From positions 101,161 through 165,160 of the forward strand of contig JAUNAP010000005.1 of assembly GCA_030527545.1 (NCBI GenBank): a DNA stretch of 64,000 nt, given 5' to 3'. Position numbers and translations under genes: made by a program. This document shows positions 54,624 through 63,236 of this stretch, piece by piece. Within the stretch, counting starts at the first letter, position 1. Each line of letters starts with the position of its first letter. Source of the stretch: Actinomycetaceae bacterium (GTDB taxonomy: Bacteria > Actinomycetota > Actinomycetes > Actinomycetales > Actinomycetaceae). The notes below the pieces were generated by a model that saw only the letters and a program-made list of their open reading frames with translations, had not been told where the DNA came from and ran no database searches.

Positions 54624-55453
54624 GGGCGGCGACCCCAGTGGTCGAGGTGGGACAGGATCGGGGTGGACTCGATGACGCGCGAGAACGAAATCTTTTCCGA
54701 CGCTGCGGTCAGGACGATGATCCCGGCGAGCAGTCCCGTCCTCAAGCGGCGCGAAGGTAGGTGTGCCCAGGCGGTGCCAAGAGCCGCTCCCAGCGGGTTC
54801 GCGCCCGTGTCACCCAGCATGTCGCGCTCGTCGAGGTCTCTGGGCAGGCCCGTTCCCGCTATGGCGAGCACGGCGCCGGCCTCGGCTGCGACCGGCGGCG
54901 GTCCCGCGCAGCTGAGAGCCGAAAGTAGACACACCGTTTTGAGGGCGCGACCGGGACGCAGGTCAAGGAGGTTGATGAGGTTGGCTGTGCCCGCAATAAG
55001 TGCCGTATTAATGCCCACGTCGAGGACGCTCGAGCGTTCGCTTCCGCGTTCGATAGTGATTGCGGCGAGGAGCGATCCCACACCGATGCCGGCAATCTTG
55101 GCAGCACCCGTTGTGATCTCCCCGCGTGAAAGAGCCTCAAGATGTCCGGTGAAGCCCTTGGCCGACGAGCCCGAGGCTCGCGTCGAGGTGTCATCGTCGA
55201 GATAGCCCAAGCCACCTGCGCATGCCGTGGCAACGGCGTGGGCTCCGCCCTGGTGTGCATCCAAGAGCGACAGCGGCACGGATGAGGCCACGAGGGCACC
55301 CGCGGTGGCTACTCCCCCGGCCAGCGTGACCTCGTTGCCCCGGTAGTTCCTACGCTTCCACCATTCGCGCTCGCGCTCGGGTGCAGTGAGTTTGCGGGCG
55401 AGGTGCGAGGCGACAGCGCCGGTGAGAATCCCGTAGAGGGCGTGACGCTTCAC
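54620..55453 (-). CDS. MraY/WecA-like membrane phosphosugar transferase
   Basis: 277 residues with several hydrophobic segments. GNEVTLAGGVATA resembles the substrate loop, GLGYLDDDTS (Asp86-88) the Mg-binding Asp pair, NLINLLDLRPGRALK the second motif, and LGDTGANPLGAALG the third. This is the divergent branch with NLxNLLDLRPGR, found beside steB in actinobacteria; its lipid product is unknown. It overlaps both neighbours by four bases, linking it tightly to SteB and MurJ. Confidence 0.75.
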   Translation of the reverse strand: MKRHALYGILTGAVASHLARKLTAPEREREWWKRRNYRGNEVTLAGGVATAGALVASSVPLSLLDAHQGGAHAVATACAGGLGYLDDDTSTRASGSSAKGFTGHLEALSRGEITTGAAKIAGIGVGSLLAAITIERGSERSSVLDVGINTALIAGTANLINLLDLRPGRALKTVCLLSALSCAGPPPVAAEAGAVLAIAGTGLPRDLDERDMLGDTGANPLGAALGTAWAHLPSRRLRTGLLAGIIVLTAASEKISFSRVIESTPILSHLDHWGRRP

Positions 55454-56370
55454 GATGCGGCTCCAATCTCAGGCACGCCCTGATTGGCCCCGATCCCGGT
55501 CCCGTAGGCGGCTTTCGTGCCGGCACGGGTGGCATGAAGCGCCAGCGGCAAGGTGATTAGCCCGCGTTCGGAGGCGATGCCGTCGACGCTTGTCACGTCG
55601 ATCGAGTTGTGCCGCACGATCGAAAGAACGTCCTTGTTATCGAGGGCGTCTCCGAACATGACTCCGCCACCTGCGTGGGCGCCGAGACCTCGGGCAAGGG
55701 CATCTACGACGGCCGTGTCCTTGTCGGCCCCAGTCGGCTTACCCAGGTCTGCACTGGTGGCCGTGACGACGACAATGGCTTCGGCGGGATCGTTGCCGTA
55801 AGAGCCCTTGAGCATTCCGGCGTCCTCTGCGGCCAGGAGATCACGAATGACTTGGGTGTTGTCGTCAGCGACCGTGAGTGCGTGGATGATACCTGTGACG
55901 AGGACGTCATCGTCGTGGGCGGAGGCACCAGCGGCATCCCCGAGATAGCCCGCGAGCCGCTTGGCGACCGCCTGTCGCGTGCCCGCGGCCTTTTCGTCGA
56001 ACACTGCGGGCTCGAGCCGTGTCTGCGTGACGATGGTGGCACCCGCGGCCTCGAGGTAGGCGCCGGCCTTGTCGACGGCGGCGTCCGAGGCGTCGGCGGT
56101 TCTCACCAGCGCAACGGGGACCTTGTCGAGGGTGCCTGCCACCGCGTGGATCCCAACGCCTGCGAGGAATTCCTCGTTTGAGGCAATCTGCTTCTTGAGC
56201 TGCTCGTTCGTATCAGTCAGCTCGGCCTGACGCTGGGTGAGCTTGTCGACTTGCCCCGTCAACGTCTCCGAAAGGGGCCCCTGCAGCGGTCCGGCCCCCA
56301 GGATGACTCCGATCGTGAGGGCAACGAGCACCGCCATGAGCGACACGAGATGGTAGCGAAAATCAATCAT
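55450..56370 (-). CDS. steB: SteB/MctB-family envelope protein
   Basis: 306 residues. An N-terminal signal anchor (MIDFRYHLVSLMAVLVALTIG, about 8-27) and a coiled coil at about 33-65 are followed by an outside alpha/beta domain. The start MIDFRYH is diagnostic of the family. In Mycobacterium it is called MctB and linked to copper tolerance; in Corynebacterium SteA and SteB are needed for daughter-cell separation. It is 22 bases after steA, supporting the cell-separation reading. Confidence 0.88.
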   Translation of the reverse strand: MIDFRYHLVSLMAVLVALTIGVILGAGPLQGPLSETLTGQVDKLTQRQAELTDTNEQLKKQIASNEEFLAGVGIHAVAGTLDKVPVALVRTADASDAAVDKAGAYLEAAGATIVTQTRLEPAVFDEKAAGTRQAVAKRLAGYLGDAAGASAHDDDVLVTGIIHALTVADDNTQVIRDLLAAEDAGMLKGSYGNDPAEAIVVVTATSADLGKPTGADKDTAVVDALARGLGAHAGGGVMFGDALDNKDVLSIVRHNSIDVTSVDGIASERGLITLPLALHATRAGTKAAYGTGIGANQGVPEIGAAS

Positions 56371-56392
56371 TCGGTTCGACCTTTCTCACGCC

Positions 56393-57586
56393 CTAGGGCA
56401 CCGAGGGCGCTAATCCGATGAGCGTCCTCAAGAAATCGACAAAATTGGACAAATAGATTCCGACGACGCCAAAGAGCGCCTGTCCGGCGGGAGTCACCGC
56501 CAACGCAGTGAGAATCGCGACGATACCGACGAGGACGAAGAGACCCGCCTGTCTTGTCGAAATCCGCGGCTGATACAGCTGGGAGACCCCTTTGGCGTCA
56601 ACGAGCTTGGAGCCGACGCGCAGCCGGGTCAGGAACGTCGAGGCCATTCCCGCGCGCCCCTTGTCGAGGAACTCAACGAGTGTCGCGTGGGTGCCTAGGG
56701 CGACGATGATCTTCGCCCCCAACTCGTCGGCCATGAGCATGGCGACGTCTTCGGAGGTGCCCGTGGCCGGGAAGAGGACGTAGTCGATGCCCTTATCGTC
56801 GAGGCGGACCGTGCCCGGTGCGCGGCCGTCGCGGTAGGCGTGTACGACGATCTCTGCGCCGCAGGTAAGGGCTCGATCGGTGACGGAATCCATGTCGCCG
56901 ATGATCATGTCGGGCGTGTAGCCCTCGTCGAGGATCGCGTCTGCTCCCCCGTCAACGCCGATAAGGAGAGGACGGTATTCGCGAATATAGGGCTTGAGCG
57001 ACTGGAGGTCTTCCTTGTAGTGGTAGCCACGCACAACGATGAGGGCGTGACGGTCTTGGAACCGGGTTTTCACGGCGGGGACCCCGACCCCGTCGAGAAG
57101 GAGGTCACGCTCGCGCCGCAGATACTCCATCGTGTTGGCGGCGAAGGCTTCGATCTGTGTCGACAAGCCGGCACGCGCCTGCTCGAGATTACGCTCGATG
57201 GTTTCTTTCGTCTGCAACACGCCCTCGGCGATGAGGGTGCCCGAAGGTGTGCATACCCGCGCCCCGTCGAGGGTGATCGAGGCGAACTCCTTGAGCGCCA
57301 TGATCTCCGTGCCGAGATTGTCGATGAGGGTGATACCCGCATCGGTGATGATCGAGGGCCCCTGATTGGGGTAACGCCCAGACGTAGACGCGGCCGCATT
57401 CAAGACGGCGACGGGCTGACAGGCGACGAGGGCCTCGGCAGCGACCCGATCAATATCGGCGTGATTGATGACGGCTACGTCGCCGGCCTCGAGGCGGCGC
57501 GTGAGATTCTTTGTCTTCCGGTCGACTCGGGCGCGCAGAACGGGCCCGGCACTGGTCGACGTTGTTTTTCGCCTGAGCACACTCAC
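56393..57586 (-). CDS. steA: SteA-like, thiamine-pyrophosphokinase-fold membrane protein
   Basis: 397 residues. Central TPK-like fold with LIGVDGGADAIL, PDMIIGDMDSV and TSEDVAMLMADELGA, and C-terminal membrane helices (AGLFVLVGIVAILTALAV, then VGIYLSNFVDFL). It lacks a full thiamine enzyme; the family acts with SteB in cell separation. GTG at 57586 gives MSVLRRKTTS, eight bases after the recN stop; another GTG six bases on is possible. Confidence 0.87.
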   Translation of the reverse strand: MSVLRRKTTSTSAGPVLRARVDRKTKNLTRRLEAGDVAVINHADIDRVAAEALVACQPVAVLNAAASTSGRYPNQGPSIITDAGITLIDNLGTEIMALKEFASITLDGARVCTPSGTLIAEGVLQTKETIERNLEQARAGLSTQIEAFAANTMEYLRRERDLLLDGVGVPAVKTRFQDRHALIVVRGYHYKEDLQSLKPYIREYRPLLIGVDGGADAILDEGYTPDMIIGDMDSVTDRALTCGAEIVVHAYRDGRAPGTVRLDDKGIDYVLFPATGTSEDVAMLMADELGAKIIVALGTHATLVEFLDKGRAGMASTFLTRLRVGSKLVDAKGVSQLYQPRISTRQAGLFVLVGIVAILTALAVTPAGQALFGVVGIYLSNFVDFLRTLIGLAPSVP

Positions 57587-57593
57587 ACCCAGA

Positions 57594-59273
57594 TTATTGC
57601 ACTCTTGACGCGCCGATGAGTTCGACCGCGTGTGCGCGCGCCGCCTGTGAGTCCGGATCGCCACCAAGCATCCGCGCGATCTCTCGGATGCGTCCCTCCT
57701 CGTCAAGTTCCGTCACACTCGTGGTCTCGCCGCCGCGGGCGAGCACGATATGGCGTTCGGCGTAGGCGGCCACCTGCGGCAGGTGGGTGACGACGATGAC
57801 CTGGTGGTTTGAGGCGAGACGGGCGAGGCGCTGCCCAATCGCAACCGCGGTAGCCCCACCAATACCGGCATCGACCTCATCAAAAATGAAGGTGTGGCGC
57901 CCCTGCCGATCCTGTTTCCCAGCGACGCTGACCTCAAGCGCGAGCATGAGTCGTGAGAGCTCTCCGCCAGAGGCGCCCTGGCCCAGGGGGCGTACTCGTC
58001 CGGCGGAGTCAGTAAGCCCGAAGACGATGTCGTTGGCGCCGTGGACGCCCGGTGTGGTGTCGGTGACATCGATGGTGAATCCGGAGTCCTTCATGGCCAG
58101 GCCTGCAAGCTCGGTCCGCACGGCACCCATGAGCTTCGCCGCCGCTGCCCTACGCTGTTCACTAAGACGCGTCGCGGCTCGATCTCGCTCGTTCCGTGTC
58201 TCTTCTTCGACCTGGGCGAGCTGGTCGATCGAGCGTTGAGGATCGTCGATGATGGCCAGACGTTGTGCCGCAGCCGTCCCCCATGCGAGCAGCGTGGCGC
58301 AGTCACCACCGTAGGGAGCACATGCGCGCTTGAGTTCTGCTCGGCGTTCGTGGGCTCGGGCGAGGGCCTCGGGGTCGGCCGACAGGTCAGCCAGGTAGTC
58401 CGACAGCGTGAGGGTCACGTCGGCGACAACAGCGTCGAGGGGGGCTAGCGCGCGAGCAAGTTCAGCGAGCTGAGGATCGAGGTCGCCTGCCCGGTCGAGC
58501 TCCGAACGCGCATGCGCCAGGGCGGAAACGACGTCTGACCCATTGCCGGTCTCGTCGCCAGATAGAAGGCCGCGTGCGGTGGCAGCTGCGCGCCGTAGGT
58601 CTTCCACGTTGGTCATCCGCTCGATCATCGCGGCGAGCTCGTCGTCCTCGCCCTCGTGAGTATCGAGCTGTTCGATGAGCTCGAGGCCGGCGACGATCTC
58701 TGCGCGTTCACGTTCGCGTTCGTTCTCGCTGCGCTGGGCTGCGGCAAGTTCCTCGCGCGCGCTCACCCACGCCTGCCAGCAGGAACTGTAGTGTTCCTTC
58801 GCCGCGTGCAGCTCCTCGTCGCCAGACGCGTCTAGCAGGTCGCGTTGAGCGAGAGAAGAACGCAGGAGGAGCTGGTCTGCCTGCCCGTGAATAGTCACGA
58901 GGTGGGTGCCGGCTTCGGCGAGGATACCCGCCGGTACCGTTCGCCCGCCGGCGTAGGCCTTGGATCGCCCCTCGGCTGGAACCTGGCGCGACAAAACGAG
59001 GACGTCGTCGTCGCTGAGCCCGCCCGCACCGATGACGATGGCATGAGCTGGTCCGCCCTCAGGTTCGACGAAGCTGCCCTCAATGACCGCCCTTTCGGTG
59101 CCTGCCCTCACGACGAGCGGATCGGCTTTGCGGCCAAGGAGCAGCCCGATGGATGTGAGCACCATTGTCTTGCCGGCCCCTGTTTCGCCCGTGAGAACGG
59201 TCAATCCGGGAGCAGGGCGCAGGCTCGCCTGGGCGATGACACCAAGGTCAGTAATGGTGATCTCATCGATCAT
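57594..59273 (-). CDS. recN: DNA repair protein RecN
   Basis: 559-residue SMC-like ATPase for double-strand break repair. Walker A GETGAGKTM, long central coiled coils (about 150-360), ABC signature LGQGASGGELSRLMLALE and Walker B FIFDEVDAGIGG. No LexA box was seen near it. It overlaps nadK by 11 bases. Confidence 0.95.
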   Translation of the reverse strand: MIDEITITDLGVIAQASLRPAPGLTVLTGETGAGKTMVLTSIGLLLGRKADPLVVRAGTERAVIEGSFVEPEGGPAHAIVIGAGGLSDDDVLVLSRQVPAEGRSKAYAGGRTVPAGILAEAGTHLVTIHGQADQLLLRSSLAQRDLLDASGDEELHAAKEHYSSCWQAWVSAREELAAAQRSENERERERAEIVAGLELIEQLDTHEGEDDELAAMIERMTNVEDLRRAAATARGLLSGDETGNGSDVVSALAHARSELDRAGDLDPQLAELARALAPLDAVVADVTLTLSDYLADLSADPEALARAHERRAELKRACAPYGGDCATLLAWGTAAAQRLAIIDDPQRSIDQLAQVEEETRNERDRAATRLSEQRRAAAAKLMGAVRTELAGLAMKDSGFTIDVTDTTPGVHGANDIVFGLTDSAGRVRPLGQGASGGELSRLMLALEVSVAGKQDRQGRHTFIFDEVDAGIGGATAVAIGQRLARLASNHQVIVVTHLPQVAAYAERHIVLARGGETTSVTELDEEGRIREIARMLGGDPDSQAARAHAVELIGASRVQ

Positions 59274-60099
59274 CGGTGCGTGTTCTCCATCCCGCGATCG
59301 GCAAGTTGAACTTGTGGACGAGACGCCCGGAGAAGGGGACGTTGGATATCTGAGCCAGCCTCACAGGCAGGTCAGAGCGTGTCGTTCGGATGCGCGCTCC
59401 GGGTTCGGCGTCGAGTCGCCTGCGCCCGTCGCACCACACATGAATCCCGCATCTCTGGTTGTCGAGGACGCGAACTTCGAGGAGCGAGGAGGGCGAGATG
59501 ACGAGGGGGCGCGTGAAGAGGCCGTGGGCAGACAGGGGCGCCATGACGACAGCTTCAACATCGGGCCACACGATCGGACCACCAGCGGAATAGGAGTAGG
59601 CCGTCGATCCGGTCGGGGTCGCCACGATGATCCCATCGGCCCCGTAGGTGGAGATCGCGCGATCGTCGATGCCTACGGCGAGGTGGGCCGGCTGGGCTCT
59701 CTCGATGGCGACGATCGCGGCCTCATTGATCGCCCAGTCGTTCTCGATACGTCCGTCAACGTGATGGATCGACAGGCTGAGGGCCATGCGTTCTTCGACC
59801 CGGTAGCTGCGCGCGACGACGGCCTCGCACACGGCGTCGATTTCGTCGGCATCGACGTCGGTGAGGAACCCCATGTGGCCAAAATTGACGCCCAGGAGAG
59901 GGACGTCTCGTGAACGTGCCGCCTCGGCTGCGGCAAGCATGGTCCCATCGCCCCCGAGGGCGAGAACCATCTCGTAGGGCCGCGTAGAATCGTCGGTCAC
60001 ACTGATCCCGTGGTGGCGCAGCCGTTCAATAACGTCTGTCCCCATCTGCGAGCATCCCGAACGTGCCCCGTGGACAACGAGAAGTATCTGACGAGTCAT
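59263..60099 (-). CDS. nadK: NAD kinase
   Basis: 278 residues. Makes NADP from NAD. The ATP site is LALGGDGTMLAAAE, then GVNFGHMGFLTDVD, the Asn-Glu of NDWAINEAAIV, and PTGSTAYSYSAGGPIVWP. The length is normal. It overlaps the tlyA stop (ATGA). Confidence 0.96.
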   Translation of the reverse strand: MTRQILLVVHGARSGCSQMGTDVIERLRHHGISVTDDSTRPYEMVLALGGDGTMLAAAEAARSRDVPLLGVNFGHMGFLTDVDADEIDAVCEAVVARSYRVEERMALSLSIHHVDGRIENDWAINEAAIVAIERAQPAHLAVGIDDRAISTYGADGIIVATPTGSTAYSYSAGGPIVWPDVEAVVMAPLSAHGLFTRPLVISPSSLLEVRVLDNQRCGIHVWCDGRRRLDAEPGARIRTTRSDLPVRLAQISNVPFSGRLVHKFNLPIAGWRTRTDDR

Positions 60100-60923
60100 G
60101 GTTTGGCTCCCGCAGGCCCGTCGGCGACGGCCCGCTCAACGAGCTCCCCGACGGTAACGTTAAGCTCCACGTCTCTTCCCTTGACGAGGTGAACGAAGTA
60201 CTCGACGTTGCCGGCGGGGCCCGGCAGCGGTGAGGGCGCCACGTGCGCCAATGCGAGTCCGAGCTCCTGAGCGGCGTCAATGACCCGAGTGACGGTCTCG
60301 ACGTGGATGGCAGTGTCACGTACAACCCCGCCGGGGCCGACGCGGTCCTTGCCGGCTTCGAATTGTGGTTTGACCATGAGCACGAAGTCGGCCACGGGAG
60401 CGGCAACGTCATGTAGTGCGGGTAGCACCAGCGTCAGTGAAATGAAGGACAGATCCGAGACGATGAGTTCGGGAGCGGGCGAGAAGTCCTCGGGCTTGAG
60501 CGTGCGGACATTGGTTCGGTCACGCTGATCGACCCTGGGGTCTGTAGCGAGGCTCCAGGCGAGCTGGCCATAGCCGACGTCGACAGCGTAGACCTTCTCG
60601 CAGCCGCGTCTGAGCAAGACGTCGGTGAATCCGCCCGTTGAGGCGCCCGCGTCAAGGCAGCAGGTCCCGGCGACGCGGGGTGCCCGATTGCCCATGTAGT
60701 CCAGTGCGCCGGCGAGCTTGTGTCCGCCGCGCGAAACGTAGTCGGGGGCTTGTCCGTCCTTGACTTCGATGGCCTGTGCGGGATCGAGCTGGCGCGAGGC
60801 CTTGGTGGCAACCTGCCCGTCGACATACACACGTCTCGCGCCGATGAGCTCTTGAGCTCGGGTGCGCGAGGGCGCGAGCTTGCGCCGCACAAGCTCCGAA
60901 TCGAGTCTACGAAGTCGCCCCAC
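60096..60923 (-). CDS. tlyA: TlyA rRNA 2'-O-methyltransferase
   Basis: 275 residues. S4 RNA-binding domain (1-60), linker DYVSRGGHKLAGAL, SAM site CLDAGASTGGFTDVLL, catalytic KPQFEAGKDRVGPGGVV. In Mycobacterium it methylates 16S C1409 and 23S C1920, which enables capreomycin binding. GTG at 60923 is 4 bases after the stop of the small gene upstream. Confidence 0.94.
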   Translation of the reverse strand: MGRLRRLDSELVRRKLAPSRTRAQELIGARRVYVDGQVATKASRQLDPAQAIEVKDGQAPDYVSRGGHKLAGALDYMGNRAPRVAGTCCLDAGASTGGFTDVLLRRGCEKVYAVDVGYGQLAWSLATDPRVDQRDRTNVRTLKPEDFSPAPELIVSDLSFISLTLVLPALHDVAAPVADFVLMVKPQFEAGKDRVGPGGVVRDTAIHVETVTRVIDAAQELGLALAHVAPSPLPGPAGNVEYFVHLVKGRDVELNVTVGELVERAVADGPAGAKP

Positions 60924-60926
60924 GGC

Positions 60927-61115
60927 TCATCGTGTCCTTTCAACGTCGCTCGTCAAGGCTTCGTACATTCGCTCGAGTGCCTCGATGAGCTCCTCGAGGT
61001 TGCCTTCTTGTTTTGCTGCTTCGACGTCTTCGAGGTATCGATCTGCGTGAGCCGTCACGCCCCCAACCGCCCCGAGGACGGTCGCGGGCGTGACGCGATG
61101 AGACCTGGCACCCAT
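60927..61115 (-). CDS. Small helical protein between HAD and tlyA
   Basis: 62 residues. A predicted helix pair (RYLEDVEAAKQEGNLEELIEALERMYEAL) follows a basic N-terminus. Position and size match the uncharacterised Rv1693 between the HAD gene and tlyA in Mycobacterium. Function unknown. It is 3 bases after the stop of the fusion gene and 3 before the tlyA GTG, so it is well placed as part of the operon. Confidence 0.72.
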   Translation of the reverse strand: MGARSHRVTPATVLGAVGGVTAHADRYLEDVEAAKQEGNLEELIEALERMYEALTSDVERTR

Positions 61116-61118
61116 GTG

Positions 61119-63236
61119 CTAGTCAGCGTCCTCCGATGCAGACGCTGTCTCGGCCGCTGTTTCGCCGCTGGGGTCGTCCATCTCACCGTCCTCGTTGTTG
61201 ACCGCGTCGACGACCCGGACGCCCTTGGGCAGCGTGACGAACACACCGTTGTCGCGGGCTTCCCACACGGCAGCAATAAAAGCGCGGAAATCGGGAAGGG
61301 AGAGCTCAATGTCCTCTTCGCCCAGTGCCTGTCCCTCACGAGTGACGTTGCCGTGCCCATCGACGCTAAAGCCAGCCGAATCCCCTGAGGTCCATTCACC
61401 GGTTGGGTTCTTAACCACGCCCGGATGGGCCTGCGCGAGGCTACGCAGATCGAGGCCGATGAAGTCGGGGCGCTCCTCACGTTCGGCAAGAGCCAGTGCC
61501 CGCGCGTCCGTGACGCCGGTAAGCACGAGAAGCGATCGGTATCCGGCCGAACGGGCTCCACGAATGTCGGTGTTGAGTCGATCGCCCACGGCGAGAGGGC
61601 GGTGTGCGCCGGCCTGCTCGACGGGGCGGCGATAGATCGAGGCGAAGGGCTTGCCACCGGCAAGCGGCTTGTGCCCAGTGGCGTTTTGCACGCAGGCGAC
61701 AAGTGAGCCATTGCCGATGGCGAATCCACGTTCGGTCGGCAGCGAGGCATCGAGATTCGTTGCTACGAAGAGCGCGCCCGCATTGATCGCGTAGGCGGCC
61801 TCGCTCATTTCAGCCCAGCCAACCGAGGGGTCGTAACCCTGGATGACAGCGGCCGGGTGATCGTCCGCATTCGCAACGACCTCGAATCCGGCTTCGGTGA
61901 CGGCTTCACGCAGACCTTCACCGCCAACCACGAGCACCTTCGATGCCGGGGGGAGCTTGTCGGTGAGGATCCCGACGCCGTCCATTGCGGCAGTCATGAC
62001 CTCGTTCTCGGATGCCTCGATCCCAACGCCAGCGAGGCGCTCGCACACCTGCCTGGGCGTGCGTGAAGCGTTGTTCGTGACGAACGACAGGGCGATCTGT
62101 GCTTCGCGGGCGAGAGAGAGTCCTTCGGCCGCGTGGTCGATCGGCTGCGATCCGTTGTAGCACACGCCATCGAGGTCGACGAGCAGCAGATCGTAGGCTT
62201 CAACGAGCGGCTTCCTCGATCCGTGCAAGTCGGAGGCGACGTAATCGGTCTCGGCTTCAACGACCTCTTCGAGATCGACGATGCTGACGGCCTCGGGGAT
62301 CGCGGGCGCCATGGCGCGGGTCTCTTCAGCCTCCTCATGGCGACCGAGATCATCGAGACGGTCGGCCTTGACCGCGAGAAGACGGGCAAGCGTTTCGTCT
62401 TCAACGGTGTTGGCCTCGAGGAAGTCCTCAATCAGCAGCAGGCCGACCTCGTATTGGTTGCGGTCGGCGCGCGCCCCGGAGGCGACGATGACGAGTTCGG
62501 CGCGTTCGTCGACAGTCATCGCTGTCTCATCGGTTTCAGCGATGATTTCGAGTGCGCGATCGGCACGGCCAAGCCCACGTTCGCAGTCGGCCTCGACCGC
62601 CCGCAGCGCGTCAGAGCCAGAGAGTCGACGTGCCGTGCGCACCTCCCGCAGGGCCTCCGTGTATTTTCCGCAGGCGTATGCCGCCAGCGCCGCGGCCTCA
62701 CGCACCTCCGCGATCCGCGAGGCGCGTTTGACAGCTGCTTGGGCGTGCGCGTAGGCGGCCTCGGCGTCGACATCGAGCAGGGAGCCGGCCATGACAAGGT
62801 GCTTGGCGACGCGCTCAGCCGGCTCGGCACCTAGCTGGTGTAGCGCAGCGAGTACCTGGGCGTCGAGATCCTTAACACTGACTTTCGAGGGGATCTCGGG
62901 CTCATCGAAGCGCGGGCGGCGGCCCTTAGCATCGAAGCGCCGACCTTTGCGATGTGCGTCCCCACTGTTATCACGGGACTTGAAATCGTTGTTGCCACGC
63001 CGTCTGCCCGATCGTCCGTCGAAGCGAGAATCGCGCCGATCGTTGCGCTCACCGCGTCGCCGGTTGGATCCGCGCCGATCGTTGTCGAAGCCCGATCGCT
63101 CGCCGCCGCGATCCGATGATGCCCTACGAGGCTCACGATCGTCTCGGCGACCGCGACCGTCGCGGTCGTCTCGCCGCTTCCGCCACTTCGGCTCGCCGCG
63201 CCGGTTGCCGCCTCTACTGTCCTTAAACTCGCTCAC
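61119..63236 (-). CDS. RG-rich / TPR-like / HAD-IIA phosphatase fusion protein
   Basis: 705 residues in four parts. Residues 8-110 are Arg/Gly/Asp-rich and disordered. Residues 118-310 are helical TPR-like repeats (AYAHAQAAVKRA, GKYTEALREVRTA, GRADRALEIIAE). Residues 345-610 are a HAD-IIA phosphatase: nucleophile in LLVDLDGVCYNG, SFVTNNASRTP, GGKPFASIYRRP, AVGDRLNTDI. An acidic C-tail follows. In Mycobacterium the TPR and HAD parts are separate neighbours (Rv1691, Rv1692). GTG at 63236 is chosen from AAAGGAT upstream and the change in composition. Substrate unknown. Confidence 0.85.
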   Translation of the reverse strand: MSEFKDSRGGNRRGEPKWRKRRDDRDGRGRRDDREPRRASSDRGGERSGFDNDRRGSNRRRGERNDRRDSRFDGRSGRRRGNNDFKSRDNSGDAHRKGRRFDAKGRRPRFDEPEIPSKVSVKDLDAQVLAALHQLGAEPAERVAKHLVMAGSLLDVDAEAAYAHAQAAVKRASRIAEVREAAALAAYACGKYTEALREVRTARRLSGSDALRAVEADCERGLGRADRALEIIAETDETAMTVDERAELVIVASGARADRNQYEVGLLLIEDFLEANTVEDETLARLLAVKADRLDDLGRHEEAEETRAMAPAIPEAVSIVDLEEVVEAETDYVASDLHGSRKPLVEAYDLLLVDLDGVCYNGSQPIDHAAEGLSLAREAQIALSFVTNNASRTPRQVCERLAGVGIEASENEVMTAAMDGVGILTDKLPPASKVLVVGGEGLREAVTEAGFEVVANADDHPAAVIQGYDPSVGWAEMSEAAYAINAGALFVATNLDASLPTERGFAIGNGSLVACVQNATGHKPLAGGKPFASIYRRPVEQAGAHRPLAVGDRLNTDIRGARSAGYRSLLVLTGVTDARALALAEREERPDFIGLDLRSLAQAHPGVVKNPTGEWTSGDSAGFSVDGHGNVTREGQALGEEDIELSLPDFRAFIAAVWEARDNGVFVTLPKGVRVVDAVNNEDGEMDDPSGETAAETASASEDAD

